Shown here: positions 1 to 11,384 of the stretch, piece by piece
Layout: the number at the start of each line of letters is the position of its first letter
Position numbering within the stretch: position 1 is the stretch's first letter
Assembly: GCA_014529385.2 (NCBI GenBank)
Contig: CM043944.1
Coordinates: forward strand, 179,867,240-179,931,239
From: Adiantum capillus-veneris
Lineage: Eukaryota; Streptophyta; Polypodiopsida; Polypodiales; Pteridaceae
DNA length: 64,000 nt
Direction of reading: 5' to 3'
Made by a program: the position numbers and the translations under genes
The notes under the pieces: model-generated
Databases searched by the model: none
Seen by the model: the letters and a program-made list of their open reading frames with translations, nothing else
What the model was told of the DNA's origin: nothing

Positions 1-807
1 GAGAGGAGAAGTGGCAGGTGCAGATGAAGGTGGACGAGGTGGGGGGGGGGGACGGGGGAGGCAAAGCGCAGCAGTGTTTGAGGAGGAGGAGGAGGGGGAG
101 GAGTTGAAGAGGACCGAGTCTGCTCTGGGGGTCTTGCTGAAGGGGGTCAAAAAGGTCCCTGTCGGAACCTAATGTTGCTAAGTTGCAAGAGGTCGGCCAC
201 GAGGGGGAGTAGTGTAGCAAGCTTGTCCCTATCGCTCGCAACCACCATGACCAACAGGCACCTGCTGCCAATTGTCAGTTGTATGATCCCTAGAATGTGT
301 TGAGGCCTTTGCAAAGTGGCCCATTTGTCTGCAAATGAAGCACTATTTTAGGAGACCCAAATACTCCACATTATGTCTGATCCAACCCCTACTCACACAA
401 GGTAGAAGTATCATCTTCTTCGGAGGGGGAGTGTGTGCCTTGAACAAGAACCCACACAGTAGGTAAACCCATGGCCTTGGCCACACACAATTAAAGCTAC
501 AATGTGCGGAGACTCCAAAATTGTCTCAAACATGGGGAGAAGAGGAAGGTACTCTCTCCTCATGCCTAAGAAGAAAACCGATATAGGCAAATCAACCTCC
601 TCCTCAAGCACATTTATAGTCTGGTCAAAACCATGATGCCATCGTCTGCAGTAGGCTTGAGCTCCTTGGATACCAAGCAGGCTCATTGAAATCACCTTAG
701 ATGTCATCTCTAGACACTTGAACTCTATCTAATAGTACCCTCCTCCCAAGAGCTGGACATCGGTGATCTTACCCACATCATCAAAGAGGAGTCAGGCCTG
801 GAGTAAG
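1..807. other. Unassigned flank, G-rich at its left edge
   Basis: The first 130 bases are very purine/G-rich (a run of ten or more G near 41). The only reading frame of note is a 98-codon minus-strand frame at 411-707 that I do not recognise and that has no neighbour continuing it. The stretch ends where the LTR of the next element begins at 808. I see no convincing gene. Confidence 0.4.
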
Positions 808-1143
808 TGTCATAATAAGCAATTATATCTAATTCTCCTAAATGATCATTTAATATGGGGAAGTGCCGGGGGAGAAAAAGCTAGAATATTGGTAGGGATC
901 CAAAGGAGGGAAAATAGGGATCCAAAGGGGGACCCATCTGCAAAATAGCAATCTACAGCAATAGGGATTAAAAGACCCTAAGGTGCAGCCCATTAAGAGT
1001 TCCAAAATGCTAAGGTTCCAAAATTCAAAGGTGTCTCCAAAGGTCAAACGCTAGGGAAATTGGGTGCTTAGTGTGTGTCACAAAAAGTCTTTATCAATCC
1101 CTACATAGGAGGGGGCGAGCCTTGCAAGTAGGGGAGGAGAGAG

Positions 1144-1187
<44 letters not shown>

Positions 1188-2368
1188 GCTCCCTTTACAC
1201 AAAGTGAATGAGGGACACATGTCAGCTCCCTAGCCCAGATGCCCTCAAGGTGTACTCAAATCCTATTGGATGGCCTTGGAGGTGGACCAATGAGAATTAG
1301 GCTAGAGTAAATCTAGTTTAATTAATTTAAAAACACTTAATAAAAGAACCAATGGGAGTTAAGCTCTCTAGAAGACTATTGGACAGTCTCCCAAGGGGTC
1401 CAATGAGCATTCAACAGCCAAATGGCTTGCGTGATTCCTATTGGCCGGGAGGCAAAGGGGTCCAATGAGAGTTTAGTTGCATTTATTAATTACCTAAATC
1501 TCTCACAGAATGGGAAAAGGGGGACATGTCAGAAGGCTATCACTTATGCTGCTTAATTACCATTGGCTAAGCCTGGGGAGGACCAATAGGATGCTAGCAA
1601 GAGGGCTTGACCAAGAGAGAGAGAGGGGGGCTGATTTTTCAAAGGCATTATCACCTACACACTCACACTAGCTCATGTGTGGAGTAAGAATACCCTCTCT
1701 CCTTCTCAAGCTTTAATGGAAAGCTTATCACCTACTCCAAGCTTGTGAGAAGGGAGGCCTACACCAACAACTCTTGGCTTTGTGATGCAAATCCAACCAA
1801 GAGCCAAGCTTCAATGCATGCTCATATCCTCTACCATGCTAATCACTAAGCTAAGATATGCTAATATGAGTGATTATGTGAGGAGATGTACATCTTTCTT
1901 GTAAGAATACTCCTTCTTCCTCTAAATCTACTCTTATACCCCGCTAGCTCTCACCATCTTCAAAGGTGTGTGAGGTCTTGGGTCTGAGACCGTGAGGGAA
2001 TTGATGTTGTGTTCAATAAATGTTTTTCTTAGTGCATGAAGTTTCCATCTTCATTGCACTAGCTAGAATTTAAGGAAAACAAAGTATTGTATTGTAAAAT
2101 GTCTCTCTTGATGGGAAAAACCATAATACAAAGCCTTTTGGAGGGGGGACCGGCTCCATGCAAATCCAGTCCTCAACTGTTGTCATTTGCTTAATTCTCA
2201 CTCTTTTGAAGTATTGTTCATGCTATCTAACTAGGTGTCAACGCTTTTTGTTGCTCTCTCCACCCAAGCACTCTTGTTATTCTCATTAGGAATCTATTCT
2301 AATGAAATGCTCACCATGCTCATGCTATTTTCCGCTACACACAAGTTACTAGACTAGTAAATGTTACA
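808..2368 (+). repeat. 5' LTR of gypsy A1
   Basis: It begins TGTCATAAT and ends GTTACA two bases before the primer-binding site. It aligns with the LTRs at 30559 and 37068: shared blocks include the passage on nearby plant-like text at 1785-1830 and the G-run plus 'CGGCTCCATG' block near 2140-2180. The left edge is set by that alignment and is good to a few bases. It carries a (CA)n microsatellite. No paired 3' LTR is present, so no target-site duplication can be checked. Confidence 0.75.
1146..1186. repeat. (CA)n microsatellite
   Basis: About 20 uninterrupted CA dinucleotides inside the A1 LTR. Confidence 0.97.
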
Positions 2369-2369
2369 T

Positions 2370-2381
2370 TGGTATCAGAGC
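2370..2381 (+). promoter_or_regulatory. Primer-binding site, initiator tRNA-Met type (gypsy A1)
   Basis: TGGTATCAGAGC is the standard plant PBS complementary to the 3' end of initiator methionine tRNA. It lies one base after the LTR terminus and so fixes the LTR end and the plus orientation. Confidence 0.92.
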
Positions 2382-2748
2382 ACAAGGTTTCTCTTTTCTT
2401 GCTCAAGAAGGGAGGTCCTCAAGCTAGCAATCAATGGTTGGTACTATTAATTGCATGTGAGTAAGTAGAATAGGGATTTTCAGACTTGCAGTGCGCCTGC
2501 CTTTGTGCAGTTAACGGGGCATCACTGTCAAGAGCTATGGTCTTAATAGTGGAGTCCTATGGCGCTTGCCTCCGGCTTAACCACTATTGAGCTATTAGAA
2601 GCTTGACAGGAGCCGGTGTGTTTTTGGTGTTCAATGACCCTCTCTTCTATTCCTTGCAATTAATGGTATTCAAGCCACTGGTATAGTAACAACTAGGGCT
2701 TGAAGTGCCAAAGTACAACTAGAAAGTTTACACCAAAAAGTTGTTAGA

Positions 2749-4210
2749 ATGGCTGAAAATAGTAAAGAGAGTGAAATTAATGTTGATAACTTTGATTTTG
2801 CTAATGAGCAAGCTACTAATGATGCCCCAATGCTTGTTAACTATCTTGTTTCTAGGCTTCAATAAGCCATGGGCAATCCATCCCTCCAAAGTGAAGTGCA
2901 ATGGCAGCTTCGTGACCATGGGATTCTCCAAGCTCCCCACCATGACGAGAGAGCACCTAGGAAGCCTCCTTGCAAGACTTACAAAAGAGGTCTCTCTCCG
3001 ATTCGGGAAGAAGAAGAGGATCACTATGAAGGGCTCCGAAATTTTCTCCTTGATGACGCATCTCCTTCTCAAAGGAGAACTCGAGAGCCTCTACCAAAGG
3101 AACGATAAAGAAGTGAGTCTCCCACCACCTCAATAGAGATGGCTCCACGAAGATGGCGGGCTAAATGCTCTCCATTGCCTCCAACATGCATAAGACCATC
3201 ACATACTTCTCCACACCATACTTCAAAGAGGGATGACAAAAAGCAAGAGAAGAAAAAGGCGAGAAAGAGGAAACCCTCTTCTCCATCTTCTTCATCCTCT
3301 TCCTCTTATGAAAGTGATGGTGAAGACAACAAAGATCAAGGAAAGAAAAAGGCAAGAAAGAGGTCACCCTCTTCTCCATCTTCCTAAAAGTCTTCATCTT
3401 TTGAAGAAAGTGATGGTGCAACCTTTGAACCATCAAAAAGAAGAGGCCATAGGAAATCCTATGCCGCGTGGAAGAGGTCATCCAAGCTCAAGAAGTTCAA
3501 AAAGGGAGGGAAGAGCATCTCTTTCCTTACCTACGATGGCACTTTTGGTGCTACAGACAAAGTCTTGTCCTTTATCCAACAATTTGATGTGGCGCTCGGA
3601 GATGAGGGCTTCACGAAGTCCTCTAAGCTATGCCATGTAGCTTCTTGCACTTTCAAAAGTCGCCCAAAAATGGTGGTCTAGCCTAAGAGCCTAATGTAAA
3701 GATCCACAAATGGAAAGATTTAAGAGCTTCAGTTGAAGAGTTTTTGGCCACCGATGCAAAACAAAGTTACTCATCGAATGGGAATCTTGAATCTCTCTCT
3801 ATGAATCCATCCACAAATATGTAGACAAGTTTTGGGACCTAAACTCAAAGCCACTGTCTTCAAAAAAGTTGAATTGTGGAGAGAAAAAGCGGGAATTTTG
3901 TGCGGGCTTAACCGAAGAAATGGCAGAGTATGTCAACTCCCACAGGCCACACACCATATCGGTGGAAATACATCATACTATGGTGTCCTCTCAAATCAAT
4001 TCAAAAATAGGGCTAAGAGGAATTCTAAGCCCCTAAAAAAGGGTTCCACTGAGCCTAAGGGGAGGGATAATGTCCAAAAGTCTCCTAAGCCCAATTCCAG
4101 CAAAGCTAAGGAGAAGGGAGGTTACAAAGGCAAAAATAAACTCTCTCCTGAAGAGATTGAGAGTTATTGCAAGGATAACCGGTGTTTCAAGTGCGGCAAA
4201 TAAGGGCATG
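2749..4210 (+). pseudogene. gag of gypsy A1 (decayed)
   Basis: Gag forms the retrotransposon particle and binds its RNA. The frame opening at 2749 (MAENSKESEI) reads through three in-frame stops near 2863, 3106 and 3385 and keeps the same frame to about 3680. It includes a basic/serine segment in which KKKARKR followed by PSSPS occurs twice (3240-3390). This is followed by a retrotransposon-gag core (FLTYDGTFGA, QQFDVALGDEGF, 3525-3620). After a disrupted stretch the same frame resumes at 3832-4203 with a Lys-rich linker and a CCHC knuckle CFKCGK-stop-GHVYHAC, where a stop codon replaces the residue before the Gly-His pair. The missing middle (W-W motif) is still visible in copy A2. The element cannot make a full Gag. 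Confidence 0.85.
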
Positions 4211-4262
4211 TGTACCACGCTTGTCCCCAAAAGAACAACCGCCATGATCCTCCTTAGCTACC

Positions 4263-4748
4263 TTGGTCGAAATCCAAGAGGAGAAAAATCATCACAAAGG
4301 ATCTCCTCTATGCCATGCTTGGGGAAAGGTAAGAGAACATGATGATTTTATTCTCTTTGACCCTAGTTCTAGTCACAATTTTACATCTATAGAGCTAGAC
4401 ACCAAGCTAGGCATACAAGCCTACAAGATGGGAGATGTCCTACCCGCAAACATTACTTTCAAGGGGCAAGAAGCTTCAGTCACTCCCTTAATCGGGAAAA
4501 TGAGGCTCCATGTCCAAAGCTATGTGGACAAAGAGGACTTCTTTATCTCTCCTCTCAAGCATGAGGATGTAATCCTAGGGGCACCATGGTTTGATTGCAT
4601 GGCTGCCAATGTTAAATTCCCTGAAAGGAGAATCTCCTTTATGTTCAGGGAAAAAGATATGTATATAGATGCTAAGGAAATGGGTAACACTATACCCATT
4701 GTACATACACAACCTTATGTTTTAGCAAAAGAAAATATACAAAATTAA
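4263..4748 (+). pseudogene. Retroviral-type aspartic protease of gypsy A1
   Basis: This protease would cleave Gag-Pol. The frame is shifted relative to gag. The catalytic region reads LFDPSSSHNF where copy A2 reads MFDLGSTHNF. The canonical motif is D-S/T-G-S/A, so the catalytic Gly is lost here and the enzyme would be inactive. Downstream LIGKMRLHVQSY and the flap-to-C-terminal block VILGAPWFD (canonical ILG.PW) are well kept. It stops at 4746 just before the RT region. Identification rests on domain order and close match to the A2 protease. Confidence 0.85.
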
Positions 4749-6120
4749 AAGGAATTAGAGTTATCCAATTTTCTCAAGGGGTTTTAAGATGTCTTTATTG
4801 ACAACATCCCTTGTGAGATACCTCCTAAACATGGCAATGATGACCATGCAATTGTACTTCTTCCAAGAAGTTCACCACCTAACAAACCTCCTTATAGAGT
4901 TTCTCAAGCTCAACAAGAGGAGATTATGCGGCAAGTGCATGAGTTAGTTGAGAAGTGCATGGTTAGGCCTAGCTCATCTCCGTTTTGTTCTCCTGTGCTA
5001 CTAGTGAAAAAGAAAGATGGCACATATCGTATGTGTGTCAACTATAGAGCACTAAATAGGATCATTATCAAGAATAGATTTCCCGTTACACGGGTAGAAG
5101 ACCTATTTGATAATCTACAAGGGTCTACCTACTTCAGTAGGATTGACCTAAAAAGTGGCTATCATCAAATAAGGATAATTGATCAAGACATTGTAAAGAC
5201 CACATTTCGAACGACGTTTGGTATTTACAAATACATTGTCATGCCTTTTTGCTTGACCGATGCACCAGCCACATTCAACTGCTTGATGGAGAAGCTATTC
5301 AGGCCTTACCAAACCTTTACTACAGTGTTCTTTGATGATATCATCATCTACTCTAATTCATTAGACAAACACAAGCACACCTCCAGGTAATATTTCAAGT
5401 TCTAAGAGAGAAAAAGCTTTTTGTTAATAGAAAGAAAAGTGATTTTTTCTTACAAGAGATTCAGTATTTAGGTCACATAATCTCTCAAGATGGCATCCAA
5501 ATGAATCCATCAAAGTTAGAGGTAATAAAAGGATGGCATAAACCAAGGAATCTTCATGAATTAAGGAGCTTTATAGGTATGTCTGCATACTATAGAGGCT
5601 TCATAGAGAAGTTCTCACTAATAGCAGGACCACTACATGACCCTACAAAAGAAACGTTAGGTATACATGGTCTTCCAAGGAGAACAATGCTTTTGAAAGA
5701 AAAGCTTATCTCTCAACATGTGCTTACACTACCGAATCTCTCAAAGCCATTTGAGGTCCAATGTGATGCTTGTAGTGATTGCCTTGGATCTGTTTTGCCT
5801 CAAGAAGGGCACGCCATAGGCTATGAAAGTTAAAGGCTCGATCCTATTGAGCAAGATCTAGGCATATATGAAAAGGAATGCCTTGCAGTTCTACATGCCT
5901 TAGACTCATGGAAGCACTATTTATTGGGGACTCCTTTGATTCTGCGAACGGATCACCAAAGTTTTAAGTACTTCATGATGCAGACCAACTCTCTGACAAA
6001 CAAATGAGGTGGGAAAATTTCCTTTTGCAATTTCATTTTCATATTGCTCACATTGCTGGCAAGCATAATCAAGTAGCCGATGCACTCTCAAAATGGCCGA
6101 GAGTGAAAGCGGTTTCCATA
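4749..6120 (+). pseudogene. Reverse transcriptase and RNase H of gypsy A1 (broken)
   Basis: The longest clean piece is 4926-5390, carrying the RT fingers and palm. Blocks are SSPFCSPVLLVKKKDGTYR, RIDLKSGYHQIR, TFRTTFGIYKYIVMPF and the active site FFDDIIIYS (canonical FLDD or YLDD), then a frameshift near 5390. The frame is recovered at 5501 (ELRSFIGMSAYYRGFI, the RT thumb/connection). RNase H follows with DACSDCLGSVL and then, after further stops at 5831 and 6005, HIAGKHNQVADALSKW. At least two frame changes and several stops make it non-functional. Confidence 0.88.
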
Positions 6121-6290
6121 GCAACTCACAATGATCTATCTTCTATGATAGATGAGTACGCTATTGATCCTAATTTTAGAGATGTGATTTCAGCCCTTGC
6201 ACTAGGGAAGAAAGAGGGACCACTTTACAAGATGGTTATCTTCTCTATTGCAATAGACTATGCGTTACTAGCTCACTACGTGAGAAAGTA

Positions 6291-7445
6291 ATGTATGAAT
6301 CTCATGCTCCTTCTTATGCAGGGCATAGAGGGATTCAGTCTACCCTAAAGGGGATTGAAACATATTTCTATTGGCCTATCATGAAATCAAACATACAAGA
6401 GTATGTTTCTAAATGTGTGGTATGCCAAAAGACAAAGTTTGATAGAGGGAAGCATCTTGGATTGCTTCAACCTTTTCCAATCCCTAATTCACCATGGGAG
6501 AGCATATCCATGGATTTTATCTTTGGATTGCCTAAGTATATCCATGGGAATACAAGAATATGGACGATAGTAGACAGGTTCAACAAACAAGCTCATTTTA
6601 TACTTGTCAGAAAGACTATCAAAGACCATCAAATGGCAACCCTCTTTATTTCACAAATCTTCAAGTACCATCGCTTGACAATGTCCATAATGTCAGATAG
6701 AGCTCCTAGAATGACCAGTAATTTCTAGAAGGGTCACTTTGATAATTTAGGAACAAGGCTAAACTTATCTTCGGCCTATCACCCGCAAACGGATGGCCAA
6801 AGTGAAATAGCTAACCTCACAATTCTCGATCTACTAAAATCCTATGTAACGGAAGTAGATAAAAGATCCCAATGGGAGAAGTACTTACTCTTAGTGGAGT
6901 ATGCCTACAATAACATTGTACATACTTCCACAGGAAAAGCACCTTTTGAGGTAATTGAGGGAAGGTCAAAAAGTCCCTTGCTACTTAAGGTGCACGGGAA
7001 GATCTTCGCTGCAGATGAGTATAGCCAAGACCTACAAGAATCTTTCCAAAAGATTAAGGATGCTATCTCTATCTCACAACAAAGGTAAAAGACTGCTGCT
7101 GACAAGCACAGAAGAGCCCAAGCCTTTAAAGAAAATGATTGGGTCTTACTCAAATTTCCCAAGGCTTGATTAAGGCACATGACGGGCAAGAATCCTATGG
7201 GACACCAAAAGTACTATGCTAAGTTAGCAAAAAGGTACTATGGTCCCTTCCAAATTCTTAGGCCAATCAATGAGATGGCCTATCAACTCAAGTTGCCCAA
7301 CCATTGGCTCATAGACAATGCTTTTCAGGTGAGCCTTACAAAGGAGAGCCACCACAAGAAAACAATTGAAGACACACCGGATATCGAGGACCAAGAGAGG
7401 TACTGCAGCCCGAGTCCATTTTCTGACATGAAGACAAGGTACTAA
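6291..7445 (+). pseudogene. Integrase of gypsy A1 (broken)
   Basis: The N-terminal zinc-binding part reads HRGIQSTLKGI then CVVCQKTK (the HHCC pattern). The catalytic core has MDFIFGLPK, the first Asp in VDRFNKQAHF, the second in MSDRAP, and HPQTDGQSEIAN. Stops at 6726, 7087 and 7168 interrupt it. The C-terminal part is KRYYGPFQIL and LPNHWLIDNAFQVS, the usual gypsy integrase tail, and no chromodomain follows. The same C-terminal block survives in the tandem units at 29880-30000 and 36340-36460. Confidence 0.88.
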
Positions 7446-8513
7446 GAGGCGGTAATACTATCCCACAATACATTATCCTTTTGAAGATGCTAGATGGATG
7501 CAAGGCATACAATTAAAGGATAACCTAAACCTTGTCAATGCTTACAACACTTCCCAAGAGTAAGAAAATGTACAAATGTTACAAATGAACAAAATTTTTA
7601 TCTTATAAGACTCTTTATTTCTTCATTATGCACAAAAATGAAGTAGTATGCATGCTTAGATCAAGTTTGCGGAGACGACGTCTGCCGAACACCAAGTAGA
7701 GCTTGTCACTCTACTATGGAAGATGATAGAACTAATGTGCAGACATGCTTGCGGCAACCTCAGGCTCTCAACGCCAAATGGACTAGTCATCCATTGCATG
7801 GTTCATGGCATGACTAGATGGAAATACCATAGACCAATGTGTTTGTTTCCTCCTCCCATATCCTAATTTGGCCATCATTGTATATATCTTACCTTTTCAT
7901 TGGGAGAGTCTCCCTACATTTTTACATAGCCCTCTTTAGCAGGGACAGTTTGTAGTCCATTGGGCAGTTTTATTAACTAAAAGAAGAATCTTCTTTCTTG
8001 GAAAAAAAGAGGAATGCGCAAAACTTTGCACACCATCTCGCAACTCATCCAAGGGCAAAGGAGCCATCAATTACAGACACATGTCTAGAGTCACTCTCCT
8101 TCTCTTGAAGTGCTAGACTGGACCTCTAGCTTGTAAAACCTTTAGCTTGACTATCTCTCCTTCAAACTAGTGCTCATAGAAATACAAAGCATCAGTTGGC
8201 ACTGGTCCAACTTCTTGTGCAACACCCCTGCAAAATCCTTGATTGCACACATTGTAGACCCAACTAGTTTCTCTCTAAATCGAAGGGAAATATTTGTTTT
8301 TCTTATCCCCTTTTGAGATCGAATGAGACACCAAAGCATGAGAGGAAAATTTGCATGTCATGTCTTGCAGTATGCATAGCTCTATGAAACCTCTGTATGT
8401 TAGCTTGCAAAGTAAGAATCATGGAAAGAGTCATGAAAAATTCACTGTGTAGAGATAAGGACATCACACACAGTAAGTTGTTTGTGTGGAATCTCTCTAG
8501 AAATAGAGCATGC
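7446..8513. other. gypsy A1 3' leader, then unassigned sequence
   Basis: 7446-7830 aligns with the non-coding 3' leader of family A found after each integrase (for example near 30110-30440). From about 7830 the similarity stops. 7830-8513 has no recognisable gene: a 62-codon minus-strand frame at 8151-8339 has no family I know. Confidence 0.6.
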
Positions 8514-9190
8514 TGTCACACAGGGACGGCACCATGTGCTAATGGAAAAGAGCATTCTGAACAAATTTAAGCACTTCAAATAATAATTGAATTGAAAGAG
8601 ATGCACAACACGAGACAAGGAGTGGCAGAGTTCCACCCCAAGAGAGCAGTGGCCTCAAACACTAACACCCTTTTGTTATTTCTTTATATTGCTTGAACTC
8701 TGTACATTGCCGGTATTCCATCCTTTGCACCTTTTCACATGTTCCATAGAATGATCCCTTGGCTCATATTTGAAGGCCCTTGGCCTCTCAAAAGCAGTTA
8801 CATGATAAGAAGCAAACTCTAAAAGCAACAATGGTCCTAAGCTACCATTGCGTTTTTGTGGAAATCTGTACAACTTTCACGTCAATATGTCAGTGTGAAA
8901 TCTAGAGCGTCCATATTGTTGGAACATCATCATGCTCCACACGATTGAGTGTGTGTGTTGATCCCACTTTATTTTAATGGATTTATGTCCCCTAGGCCAC
9001 ATCGAACAGGGTCGGGTAAGTTGGTGGGAACTTGTCTTTAAAATAGGCCACTCGGCAAGACTTTGCAAGTTGGTAAAACTTCTTTTGTTGCTTCTTCTTT
9101 TCTTGCCGATTCTGTTTTTTCTTCTTCTAGGGTTTAGGCCCCTCAATCGGGATCTGCAAGTCGGATCCTTTCTTCAGTAGCTTGGTCTCA
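8514..9190 (-). repeat. 3' LTR of family B element
   Basis: It aligns along its whole length with 15423-16103; conserved landmarks are TTGCTTGAACTC near 8690, CTTGGCCTCTCAAAA near 8780 and AGGGTTTAG near 9130. The outer terminus (TGTCACACAGGG) is well set by the alignment. The inner edge near 9190 is approximate. Minus-strand frames in both copies share a short stretch (FERPR..FKYE), which may be chance conservation within the LTR. Confidence 0.75.
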
Positions 9191-9977
9191 TTCTAGATTG
9201 GATCTCTTGATATTTTGATGTAGTAAAATTAGCCATCACACCCAGACGGTGTTGATCTCTAACATGTCTCTTGATACACTAAAATTACATACCCAAGAAA
9301 TCTTTCCCAATTAGGAATATTAAGTGGTTGGCACATCATAATGCAGCACAAATGCTCACCTATGCATGTTACAAGACATAGAAACATAAAATTGTTGATG
9401 AACCCTCCCCCCGCAAATAACCATCTAGGTCCGGGTCATGAGCTATTCAATAAGTCCCTCATTACTCCTACCGCAAATAACCTAAAAAGGTCTGAGCCAT
9501 GAGATATAGAGGCCACATACTACTCATACATTAACTCCCCCCGTAAAGAACCACAAGGGTCCGGAACATATGTAAAAACAACACTTTTCAAACATTCAAT
9601 ACTCCCCTTGCAAATAACCATAAGGGGCTAGGGCCATGAGTATGTGCAAGCATTCTCAAACATCATTTCTCACTACTCCACTCAGAGTAATTCCAAAAAA
9701 ATTCCAAGCAGAATTACCAAACAAGTTCTCAAATAGATTTTAGAGAATTGTTGAAAACGCATTCTTGACATCAATTACACTCAAAAGATAATTGTGCTTC
9801 CATTTTGAAACTTGCACCAAAATTAGGGTCAAATTTCTTCCATAAGGTTATAGCTAACCGCAACATGGTCCACAAGCACTTGAATAGTCAAAACAAGCCT
9901 CAACAAACAGTTGTCATATAGCGGTGATGGTAGTCCCAAGACATAGCAATCACACTAGACCTCCAAGGTTATAGGTT
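9191..9977 (-). repeat. Interior of family B element with four degenerate subrepeats
   Basis: Between the 3' LTR and the copia insertion there is no gene. At about 9404, 9466, 9533 and 9602 a motif of roughly 35 bases recurs at 60-70-base spacing. Each copy is a C-run, then GCAAATAACC (or GTAAAGAACC), then a GGTCCGG-like word, then CATGAG. On the minus strand each copy ends in a G-rich purine run resembling a polypurine tract. Confidence 0.6.
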
Positions 9978-10177
9978 TGAGAAGAGACACTTGGTGAGAG
10001 ATTTCGCATTTTTTCTCTCTTTAGGAGGTTTTTTCCCCCGTGCATTGTATATACGCCCATCACTCTAGGGCTATCTATCTCTCCATTGCACACTAAGTAG
10101 TACACTCTCTATTGTGTGCCTTAAGCTTCCTTTGTCTTCTCCAATCTGTGTGTTTTCTTGCAACCCTAATTCCAACA
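9978..10177 (+). repeat. 5' LTR of copia element
   Basis: It is nearly identical to 14797-14998 from TTTAGGAGG onward. It contains a TATATA box candidate (10047 region) and ends TCCAACA. The left edge is approximate (9978-9995). Confidence 0.8.
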
Positions 10178-10179
10178 AT

Positions 10180-10191
10180 TGGTATTAGAGC
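10180..10191 (+). promoter_or_regulatory. Primer-binding site of copia element
   Basis: TGGTATTAGAGC, one base different from the standard iMet PBS, two bases after the LTR end. Confidence 0.88.
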
Positions 10192-10506
10192 AAGTTGCAT
10201 CTTCTTCGGCTTAGCCGCCAGCAACTCGAACACACCCCTTCTCGCTTTCTTGGGTTTCAATGAGCTCTGGAGGGCGTTAATAGGTCAACAAAATTTTTGA
10301 TTCGGGCTCATTTTGGCCTACGGTTCCACTACAAGCAGGCCTACACATGCAATTTTGTCACTTAGTGAAAACATTTTGTCAGTGCCGTTTTCTACATAAC
10401 AGGTCCTATATAGTCTATTGTGGGTTGTTCTATATAGCACATGCTAGTCTCACTCTGTTTCTCCTCATTTTGGGTAGTTTTCACATCAGGTGCAGACATT
10501 TTCCAT

Positions 10507-11380
10507 GACTGACAACAACATAGATGTGTTCAGGATGTTTGCTGCTGAGGACGAGTTGGATAGGGACAATTACCCTACGTGGACTTACATGATGCAACAT
10601 GTTCTTTTGTCAAGGGCGTCTGAAATGTTATGGAGGTAATTGATGTACGTCTTGGTTTAAGGATGTAGTTGATATTGAGGATGTTGCAGGTCTCGCTGCA
10701 AGAATGTTGTTAGAGTTGTTTTGCCTACTACAAAACAAGCTTGTTGGGATGTAAACGATGCACAGGCTCATGTGTTGATTTGTGTTTTTTGTAAAGAGCA
10801 CCATTACTCCTCATGTTTGTTCACCAAAATCTACAAAACAAGCTTTGGATATTGTGGCTGGTCTTTATACAAGCCGAAATGAGGAAAATATTGCTTTGTT
10901 TCATAAAGAGCTACAATCAAACATTATGCATGAGGAAGATGATATATACATTGGTGTCAAGGATACCAATGAGCAACTTATTTTTGTAGGTGGAGTCATT
11001 TCAGACAGTTACCTTGTGCAGAAATCTAGGCTGTTCTTGATGCCTTGCCATATTCTTACCAAGATTTTGCTAGTACTTGCAGACTTATGACCCAAGGAAA
11101 TCCTGAAGTTTTCAAGTTCGATGCATTGTGCACATTGTTGTTGCAAGAGTCACTTTCCAAAAAAAACAGGACTAGACAGCGTGCAATTGAACAGGCTTTT
11201 ATTGCTTCTCAAAGAAAGGGTGTTGTCTAGCAATGCAGCAACTTCTTATGGTTTTGCTGCGAGTGGCAAACTTCTGTTCCAAATGCTTCTGTTGGCAACA
11301 CTTCATCGGGAAATTATGGTGATAAGGGAAAAAAGAAGATGTGTTACCATTATTGTAAAGTTAATGATTACTTGATTAAG
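10507..11380 (+). pseudogene. copia gag (broken)
   Basis: The start at 10507 (MTDNNIDVFR) leads into NYPTWTYMMQHVL, typical of the N-terminal part of copia Gag, and stops at 10636. The remainder is scattered in other frames: 10782-11090 (STKQALDIVAGLYTS, IALFHKELQS) and 11045-11230, where MTQGNPEVFKFDALCTLL can be read. No clear CCHC knuckle survives. At least three frame changes show decay. Confidence 0.75.
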
Positions 11381-11384
11381 CAGT

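Larger units (their letters stand above)
808..7830 (+). mobile_element. Ty3/gypsy LTR retrotransposon, family A copy A1, decayed, lacking 3' LTR
   Basis: Domain order is LTR, PBS, gag with CCHC knuckle, aspartic protease, RT, RNase H, integrase, which is the Ty3/gypsy order. The same family occurs as minus-strand copy A2 (16470-19841) and as tail fragments near 29306 and 34574. All four share the 3' leader after integrase (spanning 7446-7830, 30101-30450, 36571-36960 and, reversed, 16470-16830). Similarity to the family ends near 7830 before any polypurine tract or 3' LTR, so the element is truncated or was cut by a later rearrangement. Stops and frame changes run through every domain, so it is not autonomous. 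Confidence 0.9.

Noticed and set aside
411-707. 98-codon minus-strand frame in the left flank
   Set aside because: No recognisable domain and no neighbouring frames; treated as unassigned sequence.
8676-9146. Minus-strand frames in the family B LTR sharing FERPR..FKYE with 15540-15758
   Set aside because: Both lie in the two LTR copies, so similarity follows from LTR identity and is not evidence of a gene.
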